42,378 nt of DNA. Source: Candidatus Angelobacter sp. Gp1-AA117. Its GTDB lineage: Bacteria > Acidobacteriota > Terriglobia > Terriglobales > Acidobacteriaceae. Shown here piece after piece: positions 16,237 through 24,108 of the stretch (positions within the stretch are counted from its first letter, which is position 1; each line of letters opens with the position of its first letter). The stretch covers positions 1 to 42,378 of the forward strand of contig QHVI01000104.1 in NCBI GenBank assembly GCA_003223515.1. The letters run 5' to 3'. The translations under genes were made by a program, and so were the position numbers. A model generated the notes under the pieces. The model had not been told where the DNA came from. It worked only from the letters and a program-made list of their open reading frames with translations, and made no database searches.

Positions 16237-17250
16237 ATGAAGTTGTCCACGCGTCTGCTTTCATTCGCAATTCTGTTTTCAGCCCTGTCATTTACAGGCC
16301 AATGTGCAGCGGAGTCGGCAATCGCCACCATACCGTCTTCCGTTCCGGAGGGTGTAGACGTGAATCCTCTCACCCGTCTGGTTTATGTTGCCAATTTCTT
16401 TACCCCGACCATCTCTGTCATCAACGAAAGGACCAATACGATTGTTGACACCATCACTTTTCCTCCTGATGCCGGCGGGAACAACCCCGAGTTCGGAGCG
16501 GTCGCGGTCAACCCGGTTACTTCAAGGCTGTATGCATCCGATCCCCGCGCTGGCCGCGTTTACGTGGTGGATATAAGGACAAAACAGATCCTGACCAGTA
16601 TTCCGGTTTGCAATGCCGGACGGCTCACAGTGAATCCCCGAACCAACAAAATTTATGTCAGCGAATTCTTCTGCAACACGGTGCAGATCATTGACGGCAA
16701 GACAAACACCATCACCGCGACGATTTCTGTTCCTCTGGCGCAGAGGGCAGCCGTAGATATCTTTGCCAATCGCGTTTACGTGCCTTCGCAGAATTTTAAC
16801 GGCGCCGTTTTTGTGCTGGATGGCACCACCAATGCCGTACTGGCGCAGATTCCGAGTGGCCGGTTTACCACCGGCATAGGGGTGGACTTCGTCCGCCATC
16901 TCGCTTATGCGTCCAATGAAGGCTTTACGCCGGATACCAACAACCTTGCCGTAATCGATACCAATACGAACACCGTCATTGCCACGATCCAGACGGACCA
17001 GAACCCTGCGCCTGTAGTGGTGAATCCGTTCACAAACCGCATCTATGTGGCCACAGCCTTCCAGAGCCAGAATGTGGTGGATGTGATTGACGGCAACACC
17101 CGGCAGATCATCGATCGCCTGAACATCGATCCAAATCCGTCAGATGCGGCCATCGATCTCATCCATGGATTGCTGTACATTACCAGTCCCAACTTCACCG
17201 CCGGTGCTGCTGGAGGTAATGTGACAACAGTCATCGACACCAGACCGTGA
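16237..17250 (+). CDS. Exported YVTN-family beta-propeller protein
   Basis: The 337-residue product starts at an ATG with AAAGGTG upstream and carries a signal peptide (LLSFAILFSALSFTGQCAA). The rest consists of seven or so repeats of about 40 residues with the YVTN signature: NPLTRLVYVANFF, NPVTSRLYASDP, NPRTNKIYVSEFF, DIFANRVYVPSQN, DFVRHLAYASNEG, NPFTNRIYVATAF and DLIHGLLYITSPN, each followed by a VxxID/NTxTNTVxxTI strand pair. This predicts a seven-bladed propeller in the periplasm or at the cell surface. Such proteins bind other proteins or ligands; no catalytic residues are known. It stands alone. The Cys at the end of the signal region (GQCAAES) is not a convincing lipobox. Confidence 0.88.
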   Translation: MKLSTRLLSFAILFSALSFTGQCAAESAIATIPSSVPEGVDVNPLTRLVYVANFFTPTISVINERTNTIVDTITFPPDAGGNNPEFGAVAVNPVTSRLYASDPRAGRVYVVDIRTKQILTSIPVCNAGRLTVNPRTNKIYVSEFFCNTVQIIDGKTNTITATISVPLAQRAAVDIFANRVYVPSQNFNGAVFVLDGTTNAVLAQIPSGRFTTGIGVDFVRHLAYASNEGFTPDTNNLAVIDTNTNTVIATIQTDQNPAPVVVNPFTNRIYVATAFQSQNVVDVIDGNTRQIIDRLNIDPNPSDAAIDLIHGLLYITSPNFTAGAAGGNVTTVIDTRP

Positions 17251-17637
17251 TGGAGACCGGGAGACTGGGTGATCTGAAAATCAGGTCATCCGGTCATCCG
17301 AACATCAGCCCTGATGCAAGATCGTCGTCGGAGAAAAAGAGAGTTCCTGATTTTCAAGTCTTTGATTTTATCTGCGTGAATCAGTCAAACCAGAGCATTT
17401 CCGGTTAATGTGTAGGGAATTTACTCACCCCCTGTCATTCAATCAACCGGAGGCCGACCGACGTAGGAGCGGGGACGGAGCGGAGAGCCTGTCCTGAGCG
17501 AAGCCGAAGGAAACCCCGAGGATATTTATTCAAATCATGCTGCATCGAGGCGTTCTCACGAAACTGTTTGAGCACGATCAAGAACCCTACAGCATTTCGA
17601 AAATTGCTATAGCGTCATCAGCGGTAAGGTTTCAGTT
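17251..17637. other. Gene-free spacer with several short repeats
   Basis: This 387-bp gap between two convergent genes holds no supported gene. It contains short GGTCATCCG/GGGAGACTGG-type repeats (17254-17303), a sequence CTGTCCTGAGCGAAGCCGAA (17489-17508) of a type that recurs between genes in many bacteria, and an imperfect palindrome CTACAGCA...TGCTATAG centred on TTTCGAAA (17587-17612). Confidence 0.5.
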
Positions 17638-17898
17638 TTACGCCGCGACTTCGAACGGCGAGTCTGGCAACGGATATTCCTTCAGATGAGCCGTATCTCG
17701 GAACGCCGGTACCTGTGAACTTTTGACCTGCCGCCGCAGTTCAAAGCGTACACGTTGTCCACAGTGCCTGCACAGCGGGAACAGTGTTTCGCGTAGAAGT
17801 GTGGCGGTGTGCATCAGGCGATGCGAATCGTGCTGGACTTTGTAGATACCGCTTTCCGGTACCACGTCGCCGGGTTTGTAACTGTTGGACACTCGCAC
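17638..17898 (-). CDS. Small YjzC-like protein with single CxxC
   Basis: This is an 86-residue protein. The pattern YKPGDVVPESGIYKVQHDSHR, a central histidine (HTATLLRETLFPLC) and RHCGQRVRFEL match the small YjzC-like proteins that I recall as common in Acidobacteria and Firmicutes: a PG.x.VPxSGIY start and a Cys pair (CRHC) before RFxL. The Cys pair could bind zinc, perhaps as a dimer, since only two Cys are present. The C-terminal 25 residues are not conserved in the family as I know it. Function is unknown. The opposite strand also has open frames here, but they show no recognisable pattern. Confidence 0.7.
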   Translation of the reverse strand: MRVSNSYKPGDVVPESGIYKVQHDSHRLMHTATLLRETLFPLCRHCGQRVRFELRRQVKSSQVPAFRDTAHLKEYPLPDSPFEVAA

Positions 17899-18011
17899 TC
17901 CAATCAGGGGAACAGTTCTGCACCGGCAGATACACTAAGAAAGATGCTTCCCGAAAGCGTGCAGGTTGGATTGGTTCTGCGCAGCTTTGCCGGATCGAAT
18001 GCTTCTCGGGC

Positions 18012-19001
18012 TTACATCTTTGCAGCATCAATTCGCCAAAGATCGCCCTTGCCGTGGTCTGAAACCCAGGCCGATCCAAACCCAAAGCGGATGGCGTCTG
18101 CTCCCTTGTAGTTGCCGTACTGGTCGATCACCCTGTTGCGCCTGGGATCAATTCTGGTTACGGGCGTTCCGGCCGCAGCCACCCAGATGATACCGCCGCC
18201 ACATGCGATATCGCCACCTGTCCCGGGAACATGAGCCTGAATTGTAGCGGCAACCCTGTTTCGGGTTGGGTCAATGCGAGCGACGCTTCCGTCGGATTGG
18301 CTGAGCACCCACAGCGAACCTTCTCCTGCCGTGGTAAAACGCGGCATCGCCGCTATGCTGATGGTGGCTATCACCTTCCGGCTCACAGGATTCACGCGGT
18401 AAATCTTCGCTTCACCGGAACTTGTAATCCAGATGGAACCGAATGCCGCAGTTACAACAGAAGACTCGGTCCCGATATTGATTCTGGACTTCACTTTTCC
18501 GCGCAAGTCCATTTGCACCAGAGTGGAGGAGTGTCCATCTTCATTGCTCACAAACCACACCGAACTTCGAGTCACCGCGATACTGCCCTCTCCATGCGGC
18601 GCGATGTTGACCGGGACGCTCAAATCCACTCTTCCCTTCCACGGATTGATACGCGTAAGAGTCTGGCTCTTGCAGTTCAGCACCCAGAGACGCGTCGTTC
18701 CAACTCCAATGCCGTAACAAGGCTCGAGACCTGCCTGAATTCGCGCGCGAACCTTGTTATTTGCGGGATTGATGCGCACGATCTGGTTAAGCTTGGGCAC
18801 GGAAACCCATAGGGACCCAAAGCCCGAGGCCAGCCAATCCGGGTCGCCATCTGTGTGCACTTTAGCCCGAACAGGCAGGGTGGAAAAATCACGCCTGGCG
18901 AAGTCCGCAGGTGGAGTCTGCGGGTTGCAACTGGCGTTCTGCAGAGCAAGGAATAGCAGAATCGCGCCGTGGGTGTACCAGAGTGTGAAGTGATTCCTCA
19001 T
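18012..19001 (-). CDS. Exported Vgb-like (virginiamycin B lyase-type) beta-propeller
   Basis: The 329-residue protein has a hydrophobic N-terminus ending in LALQNASC, possibly a signal peptide or a weak lipobox. The body consists of repeats of the form GSLWVSVPKLNQIVRINPANNKV, TTRLWVLNCKSQTLTRINP, SSVWFVSNE, GSIWITSSGEAKIYRVNP, GSLWVLSQSDGSVARIDP and GIIWVAAAGTPVTRIDP, which is the Vgb/YncE-type propeller signature. True virginiamycin B lyases use a specific His/Glu site that I cannot confirm here, so enzymatic activity should not be assumed. It is convergent with the YjzC-like gene's region and next to a REP cluster. It probably acts in the cell envelope. Confidence 0.85.
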   Translation of the reverse strand: MRNHFTLWYTHGAILLFLALQNASCNPQTPPADFARRDFSTLPVRAKVHTDGDPDWLASGFGSLWVSVPKLNQIVRINPANNKVRARIQAGLEPCYGIGVGTTRLWVLNCKSQTLTRINPWKGRVDLSVPVNIAPHGEGSIAVTRSSVWFVSNEDGHSSTLVQMDLRGKVKSRINIGTESSVVTAAFGSIWITSSGEAKIYRVNPVSRKVIATISIAAMPRFTTAGEGSLWVLSQSDGSVARIDPTRNRVAATIQAHVPGTGGDIACGGGIIWVAAAGTPVTRIDPRRNRVIDQYGNYKGADAIRFGFGSAWVSDHGKGDLWRIDAAKM

Positions 19002-19037
19002 CGCTGAACGGGAAACAATAACAGATATTTTAGAAAC

Positions 19038-19277
19038 GCAGCCGATGGGCTGCCTTCAGCGCAGCCGAGGGCGGCTAATGCCACTTACGTTAGCTTCGAG
19101 TGCTCATCCAGCTTGGGAGCCGAGGGCGTGAAGGTCACCATGAGCCAAGCGCCGGAGGCGCGTAATTATTGAGCCCACGTCGGCAGACGTGGGTAAAGGG
19201 TGGGGATAAGCCAGAGCCCCGTAGGGGCGACACAGCTTTTACGCACGGTATGTAAGTGACATCAGCCGGGGGCGGCT
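19038..19277. repeat. Cluster of six REP-like hairpins
   Basis: This 240-bp stretch in the 341-bp gap upstream of the Vgb-like gene and downstream of glgC holds six short hairpins: GCAGCC-GATG-GGCTGC (19038-19053), AGCCG-AGGG-CGGCT (19063-19076), GCGCC-GGA-GGCGC (19149-19161), CCCACGT-CGGCAG-ACGTGGG (19174-19193), GCCCC-GTA-GGGGC (19216-19228) and AGCCG-GGGG-CGGCT (19264-19277). The second is identical to the core of the RAYT terminal repeats at 4425 and 4937. No gene is visible in the gap. Confidence 0.85.
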
Positions 19278-19342
19278 GCGCTCCATTCATTATTCGTAAT
19301 CCCGATATGAGTTTCTTCGCTGCGCTCGGGAATAAGGTGAAA

Positions 19343-20593
19343 CTATTCCGATGTGAAATAGTCTACGGCAACCGGATTCTCGAACAGCGAGTAATCGCGC
19401 GTCACTATGGTGATTCCGCCTTCGACCATGTAGTTCTTGGCGTCATCTATCGGGTCAAAACCGATGACGGCGCCTTCGGGAATGTGGACGTCGCGGTCAA
19501 TAATGGCGTTGCGAATGCGGCAGTGGCGGCCGATGTTCACGTGAGAAAAGATGATGCTGGAATCCACTTCTGAATAGGAGTTCACGCGGACATTCGGGGA
19601 GAGCACGCTGTTGCGGACTGCACCGCCGGAGAGGATGCATCCGACAGAGACAATCGAGTCGATGGCCATGCCGGTGCGTCCCGGCTCGCCAAAGACAAAC
19701 TTGGCCGGAGGATACTGGCGGTGGTGCGTGCGGATAGGCCACTTGTTGTCATACAGGTTGAACACCGGCGACACCGACACCAGGTCCATATTGGCTTCGT
19801 AGTAGGCCTCGATGGTCCCTACATCGCGCCAGTAGAGTGCTTCCTTCTTGTTCTCGTCAATAAAGTTGTAGGAATAGATTTTGTACTGGTCGAGTATCCT
19901 GGGCAGAATGTCTTTGCCGAAATCGTGGGAAGAATCGGGATCTTCGGCATCTTTCAGCAGCACCGGCAGCAGCACGTCGGTGTTGAACAGGTAGACGCCC
20001 ATCGAGCCGGAGACCATCTCCGGGTTGTAAGGAGAGCGCAGCCTGGTGACTTTCGGCTTCTCTTCAAAACCGATGATGCGTCCGTCGCGGTCGATATCCA
20101 TTACGCCAAAACGGTACGATTCGCTCGGATCAATCAGGATGGTCGCCAGGGTAACGTCGGCCCCGGCGGCGCAGTGCTGATCCAGCATGAGCTGGTAATT
20201 CATCTTGTAGATGTGATCACCGGAAAGAATGAGCACGTACCTGGGCTGCTCGCTGCCAATGGAGTAGATGTTCTGGTATACGGCGTCAGCGGTGCCCAGA
20301 TACCAGTTATCGCTCACGCGCTTCATGGGCGGCATGATCTCCACAAATTCGCCCAGCTCACGCGCCACTACCGTGCCCCAGCCTTCGCGGATGTGGCGAT
20401 TGAGCGAGAGCGCCTTGTACTGCGTGAGAATGTAGATCCTGCGCAGGTCTGAATTGATGCAGTTCGAGAGGGTGACATCGATGATGCGGTACGTGCCGCC
20501 CCATGTAACTGCTGGTTTTGCGCGATCGCGGGTAAGAGGATAGAGACGTTCTCCGGCGCCACCCGCCAACAACACTCCCAAAGTGTCCTTCAT
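19343..20593 (-). CDS. glgC: Glucose-1-phosphate adenylyltransferase
   Basis: The 416-residue protein is a clear GlgC (EC 2.7.7.27), which makes ADP-glucose from ATP and glucose-1-phosphate, the committed step of bacterial glycogen synthesis. Visible signatures are the nucleotide-binding loop LLAGGAGERLYPLTRDRAKPA (residues 8-28 or so), LSNCINSDLRRIYILTQYK, the SGDHIYKMNY catalytic segment, GFEEKP and YWRDVGTIEAYYEANMDL, and a C-terminal left-handed beta-helix with the hexapeptide-like series VGCILSGGAVRNSVLSP and HCRIRNAIIDRDVHIPEG. Allosteric control is typical for the family. No other glycogen gene is adjacent, so it is a stand-alone unit here. Confidence 0.97.
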   Translation of the reverse strand: MKDTLGVLLAGGAGERLYPLTRDRAKPAVTWGGTYRIIDVTLSNCINSDLRRIYILTQYKALSLNRHIREGWGTVVARELGEFVEIMPPMKRVSDNWYLGTADAVYQNIYSIGSEQPRYVLILSGDHIYKMNYQLMLDQHCAAGADVTLATILIDPSESYRFGVMDIDRDGRIIGFEEKPKVTRLRSPYNPEMVSGSMGVYLFNTDVLLPVLLKDAEDPDSSHDFGKDILPRILDQYKIYSYNFIDENKKEALYWRDVGTIEAYYEANMDLVSVSPVFNLYDNKWPIRTHHRQYPPAKFVFGEPGRTGMAIDSIVSVGCILSGGAVRNSVLSPNVRVNSYSEVDSSIIFSHVNIGRHCRIRNAIIDRDVHIPEGAVIGFDPIDDAKNYMVEGGITIVTRDYSLFENPVAVDYFTSE

Positions 20594-20663
20594 TGCTGGA
20601 CTCCCCTATGCTGCTGCTGCGCGAGATTAGGAAAGCACGGGGGCAGTACCATGCTTTGAACCC

Positions 20664-20691
20664 CTATTATGATGCTAAATTATGATGTTAA
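20664..20691 (-). promoter_or_regulatory. Possible sigma70-like promoter of glgC
   Basis: Read on the minus strand, TTAACA (20686-20691) and TAATAG (20664-20669) are separated by 16 nt, about 70 bp upstream of the glgC start. The match is moderate and AT-rich sequence here makes chance likely. Confidence 0.35.
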
Positions 20692-20750
20692 CAGGAAAAA
20701 AAATAAAGTCCGGCGTCTGTGCATAACGCGGGCCGATGAACGGATAAAAA

Positions 20751-21044
20751 TTATGCGGCTTCATCTACGCTGATGCGCAATGATTTCAGGAAGCGTATAT
20801 CGTTCGCATTGACTGAAAACTCCGGCTCGGCATTCTTCCTGCGGGTGCTTACCAGTTCAGGCGAAATCTGGCCTCCCTCTTCGTCACGGCGGTTGAAGCC
20901 AATGGTGGCTTCCAGAACCAGGAAAATATCGAAGCCTTCTTCCTTGATCTTGGCGATGACTTGCGCAATCTGCTCTGATTCAGAGAGCGAGCCGTTGATG
21001 GCTTCTCCCAATTCTTTCATCAGTTTTTTAAGCCGCGTATTCAC
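20751..21044 (-). CDS. Small hypothetical protein
   Basis: This is a 97-residue charged protein beginning at a GTG. I do not recognise it. The N-terminal half is helical (LKKLMKELGEAI, then ESEQIAQVIAKIKEEGFDIFLVLEATIGF), and the C-terminal half contains a segment ending in FSVNANDIRFLKSLRISVDEAA. There is no signal, membrane segment or Cys. It is divergent from the small membrane protein gene at 21153 with a 108-bp gap. Codon pattern and acidic/basic balance look coding, but family membership is unknown. Confidence 0.65.
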   Translation of the reverse strand: MNTRLKKLMKELGEAINGSLSESEQIAQVIAKIKEEGFDIFLVLEATIGFNRRDEEGGQISPELVSTRRKNAEPEFSVNANDIRFLKSLRISVDEAA

Positions 21045-21152
21045 GTGACAATCCCTTTCTGGCAGCCCTCAGGTACCATTACTTATCTTGGATGCCATTC
21101 CCGGGAGGGCAGTTTTACTTCTTTGGCAGCGTCTCGCGATTTTCAGGGTAGA

Positions 21153-21470
21153 ATGGTTGGAATGCTCTCATCCGCCGTTAAAGCTATCAAGGCACAGGGA
21201 CAAAACCGTCTCACCCACGCGCTTTTCAGCGGTTTTAAGGCCATGCTTTGGTCGTTTGGCCGTACCTTTTACGTGCTCTGGCTGGAGATGACCGGCTTTG
21301 TCTTTGCCGCATTCACGTTTATCAGTGCTTCTGCCCTGGTGAAGCAGATTCGCATTCATGGCTGGGTCCATGACAAGCAGCATTTCTGGGCTGCAGTGGG
21401 ATTTACCACCGTTTGCCTCTGGCTGACGGTGACTTCATTCACGCGGGCGAAGAAGACCAGCAAGAAGTAA
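21153..21470 (+). CDS. Small membrane protein of unknown function
   Basis: The frame is open from 21045, but AGGGT just upstream of the ATG at 21153 (or the ATG at 21162) favours a product of about 105 residues. It has a basic N-terminus and two hydrophobic segments (FYVLWLEMTGFVFAAFTFIS and FWAAVGFTTVCLWLTVTSF) joined by a short charged loop, and a Lys-rich end. It looks like a two-helix inner-membrane protein. I do not recognise the family. It ends 7 bp before a CTCTGCG-type repeat that flanks the DUF2442 gene. Confidence 0.7.
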   Translation: MVGMLSSAVKAIKAQGQNRLTHALFSGFKAMLWSFGRTFYVLWLEMTGFVFAAFTFISASALVKQIRIHGWVHDKQHFWAAVGFTTVCLWLTVTSFTRAKKTSKK

Positions 21471-21477
21471 TCCGAAT

Positions 21478-21510
21478 TTACCGCCAGGGACGCGAAGGAC
21501 GCAAAGGAAA
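21478..21510 (+). repeat. CTCTGCG-type repeat, copy 4 (left flank of DUF2442 gene)
   Basis: TTACCGCCAGGGACGCGAAG continued by GACGCAAAGG; it is the approximate reverse complement of the copy at 21778-21811. The two enclose the DUF2442 gene with 11 and 19 bp to spare. Confidence 0.8.
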
Positions 21511-21521
21511 CGTTTGAAATT

Positions 21522-21758
21522 ATGGTTTCCGAAGTAGATATCACTGATGAATCCCTTAGCGTCACCATGAGAGATGGACGCACCATTACCGTGCCTCTGG
21601 CTTGGTATCCTCGTCTATTGAATGCCTCGCCTGCACAGAGAAAAAACTGGAGAATTGCCGGTGGTGGTTATGGCATTCACTGGCCTGATCTCGACGAGGA
21701 TCTAAGCACAGAAGGATTGCTGCGTGGTGCTCCGTCACCTCACGTGAAAAATCCTTAG
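21522..21758 (+). CDS. DUF2442 domain protein
   Basis: The 78-residue protein matches DUF2442: VTMRDGRTITVPLAWYPRL in the first half and the terminal GIHWPDLDEDLSTEGLL. Such proteins are small, often next to DUF4160 toxin-like genes and thought to belong to toxin-antitoxin-like pairs, but no DUF4160 gene is present here. It lies alone between inverted copies of the CTCTGCG-type repeat, so it looks like a cassette that moved as a unit. There is no clear ribosome-binding site (GAAATT upstream). Whether it does anything in this host is not known. Confidence 0.85.
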   Translation: MVSEVDITDESLSVTMRDGRTITVPLAWYPRLLNASPAQRKNWRIAGGGYGIHWPDLDEDLSTEGLLRGAPSPHVKNP

Positions 21759-21777
21759 GATCTACCCTCTGTCTCGG

Positions 21778-21811
21778 CCCTTTGCGTCCTTCGCGTCCTT
21801 TGCGGTAAAAA
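21778..21811 (-). repeat. CTCTGCG-type repeat, copy 5 (right flank of DUF2442 gene)
   Basis: CCTTTGCGTCCTTCGCGTCC continued by TTTGCGGTAAAAA; inverted relative to 21478-21510. The next gene's ATG (21826) lies 14 bp further on. Confidence 0.8.
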
Positions 21812-21825
21812 TGACGTGAGCACTC

Positions 21826-23254
21826 ATGGCTCACGATCTCAAAGCCGAGCCCGACACAAAGCAACTCAAGGACATTGAGCCCCAGCCGCTCTATACGCCT
21901 GCCAATCTCGAAGGCTGGTGCCTTCGATCTGCCGACACAGATCGGCATGGACTCTGACCATTCCATGGCCATGGGCGAAGTCGGCAAGGTCGGAGTTGCC
22001 ATCGATTCCATAGAAGACATGCAGCGGCTGCTGGAGGGCATTGACCTGGAGAAGATCTCCACCTCCATGACTATTAACGCCACGGCAAGCATCCTGCTGG
22101 CCTTATATGTGGCGGTGGCGAAGCGCTCCGGGGCAGACATCCGTAAGCTCAATGGCACCGTGCAGAACGACATCCTGAAGGAATACATCGCGCGCGGCAC
22201 CTATATCTATCCGCCCAAGCAGGCCATGCGCATCATCACCGACATGTTCGCCTACGCCAATGAGCATGTGCCTGAGTGGAACACCATCTCCATCTCCGGC
22301 TACCACATGCGTGAAGCGGGTAGCACTGCGGTGCAGGAAGTAGCGTTTACGCTGGCCAATGCCATTGCCTATGTGGAAGCGGCTATCAATGCCGGACTCG
22401 ATGTCGACAAGTTTGCACCGCGCCTCTCGTTTTTCTTCAATGCACACAACAATTTTATTGAAGAGGTTTCGAAATTTCGTGCTGCGCGCCGCCTGTGGGC
22501 GCGGATCATGAAAGAGCGCTTTCAGACGCGTAATTCCCGCTCGATGATGCTGCGCTTCCACACGCAGACCGCCGGATCGACGCTCACTGCACAGCAGCCC
22601 GAGAACAACATTGTGCGCACAGCCATTCAGGCGATGGCAGCGGTGCTGGGCGGCACACAATCACTGCATACCAACTCGTTTGATGAAGCCCTGGGATTGC
22701 CGACAGAAGAATCCGCGCGCATCGCGTTGCGTACGCAGCAGATCATCGCCCATGAAACCGGCGCGCCGAACACCATCGATCCCCTGGCAGGCTCGTATTA
22801 CATCGAGACTTTGACCAATGAGATTGAGTCCCGCGCCCGGCTGTATCTGGAGAAGATCGAATCTATGGGCGGCACCCTGCGCGCCATCGAGCTGGGTTAC
22901 GTGCAACAGGAAATCCAGAACGCCGCTTATGATTTTCAGCAGGCGGTAGACCGGCTGGAAACTGTTGTCGTGGGCGTGAACCGCTTTCAGACGGAGCAGG
23001 AAAAACTCATTCCCATTCAGCGTATCGATGAAGCTCTGGAACGCCGCCAGGTGGAGCGCCTGCGTGCGTTGCGCAGTAAACGCGACAAAGGCGTTTGGGA
23101 CGCAGCGATCCAAAACGTGGAGGATGCCGCCCGCTCAGGCGAGAATCTGATGCCCCATATCATTCATGCCGTGGAGAGCTACTGCACAGTAGGCGAGATT
23201 TCAGACACCATGCGGCGAGTTTTCGGGGAGTACCAGGAAACCGTAATTATTTAG
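21826..23254 (+). pseudogene. Methylmalonyl-CoA mutase family large subunit, broken by internal deletion and frameshift
   Basis: The ATG at 21826 opens a frame (MAHDLKAEP...[14 protein letters not shown]) that is the normal N-terminus of a mutase large subunit, but right after LEGW (about 21918) the homology jumps to [14 protein letters not shown] in the next frame; the first frame stops at 21957. From memory of the family about 58 residues are missing, including the substrate-binding PTMYRGRLWTMRQYAGF-like segment. From there the frame continues intact to 23254 with [20 protein letters not shown], the [17 protein letters not shown] segment and [16 protein letters not shown]. No B12-binding domain follows, as in split mutases. 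The Arg in YPPKQAMR suggests a methylmalonyl-CoA-like rather than isobutyryl-CoA type, tentatively. Without the missing segment it should be inactive; an assembly error cannot be ruled out. Confidence 0.8.
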
Positions 23255-23435
23255 CGACGCGCTGTGGCGTTGCGGTGATGGGCGGCGGAACCGGTAGTTG
23301 CTGATGGCTGGGCCTGTCCCGATCGAACAGCACATGTATGTCGCCGACAAAAGCCCAGATTGCCACCACCAGCGATCCCGCCATTCCCACAAAGAACAGC
23401 GTCTCAAGCACCAATATCAGGTAATGGAGAATCAT
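23247..23435 (-). CDS. Small single-pass membrane protein
   Basis: The 62-residue product (ATG at 23435) has a long hydrophobic helix, [24 protein letters not shown], followed by an acidic DIHVLFDRD and a Pro-rich tail. Similar small proteins with [13 protein letters not shown]...DLxxLFE patterns are, as I recall, common in Acidobacteria; their function is unknown. The stop overlaps the end of the convergent mutase gene by 8 bp. The start lacks a strong Shine-Dalgarno sequence. Confidence 0.65.
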   Translation of the reverse strand: MILHYLILVLETLFFVGMAGSLVVAIWAFVGDIHVLFDRDRPSHQQLPVPPPITATPQRVAK

Positions 23436-23822
23436 ACAGATCGAGGCTATCTGGGCGGGTATAAAAAGGGCGTAAGCGATTTATAAATAAAGCGTAAAGG
23501 AATCTCTGTTCATACAGTGAACCACTCTGCTCGTCATCCTCACGGGTGTAGCCTCCTACGGTCCCTACAATGATCTTTCGTGGACTCCACTTCTCCAAGC
23601 CACTCACAAACGTTCCACGTAACAGAGCGGCAGCAGCTATCAGCACGCAACCCAAGCATGAGAACGAAGCGTCCAGTTGTCTGGTGTAATGCCTGCCATG
23701 CTGGCAATTCCCGCAACCAGGCAGCAAAGCGCGAGCGTCCCCCACCAGAAAGACCAGCCGAACTGGATTTCCCTCCATGATTGGGCGGCTTTCCGAACAG
23801 GAATTCCTGCGCCTGCAATCAA
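23404..23822 (-). pseudogene. Possible frameshifted two-helix membrane protein gene
   Basis: On the minus strand a 60-residue frame starting at 23822 contains a clear membrane segment (WSFWWGTLALCCLVAGIASMAGI) and stops after SHAWVAC. A second, shifted frame takes over at that point with another hydrophobic stretch (CVLIAAAALLRGTF) followed by a soluble part (SPRKIIVGTVGGYTREDDE). A single-base indel near 23640-23660 would join them into one small membrane protein. I do not recognise a family, and the case rests on the pattern of hydrophobicity only. Confidence 0.35.
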
Positions 23823-23983
23823 AGTAGAGGCATCACCTTAGTGGCAATCTCTGTCTGTCAGCGTGGTTCGCCGCCCAGAACCGGCAAGGCACTATCAATT
23901 CAGCAGGATACAAAAGACTTTAGACACCAGAGGTACATGACCTAACAGATTGAAAATGCTACTGGTTAAGCAATAATTCCGGA

Positions 23984-24012
23984 TTGACAATTTCTGTCAC
24001 CCATCATATTTT
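23984..24012 (+). promoter_or_regulatory. Strong sigma70-like promoter upstream of pilB
   Basis: A perfect TTGACA (23984-23989) is followed after 17 nt by TATTTT (24007-24012), about 97 bp before the pilB start. This lies in the 286-bp gap between the small membrane-protein genes and the pil cluster, the right place to drive pilB-pilT-pilC-pilS-pilR. The surrounding 23823-24108 has no gene that I can support. Confidence 0.6.
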
Positions 24013-24108
24013 TTGAGATACTCACATTTTTGTACGTGATGTGGCTCCTCCCCCGAAGCCTTCCGAACAGCAATTTGAGTTAATCCAAACCAGGAACCAG
24101 CGGGACTT

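Noticed and set aside
17741-18111. Plus- and minus-strand frames overlapping the YjzC-like gene
   Set aside because: Only the 86-residue minus-strand frame shows a family pattern; the others have no recognisable motif.
19721-20452. 243-codon plus-strand frame opposite glgC
   Set aside because: It is entirely antisense to a well-supported gene and its composition is that of a shadow frame.
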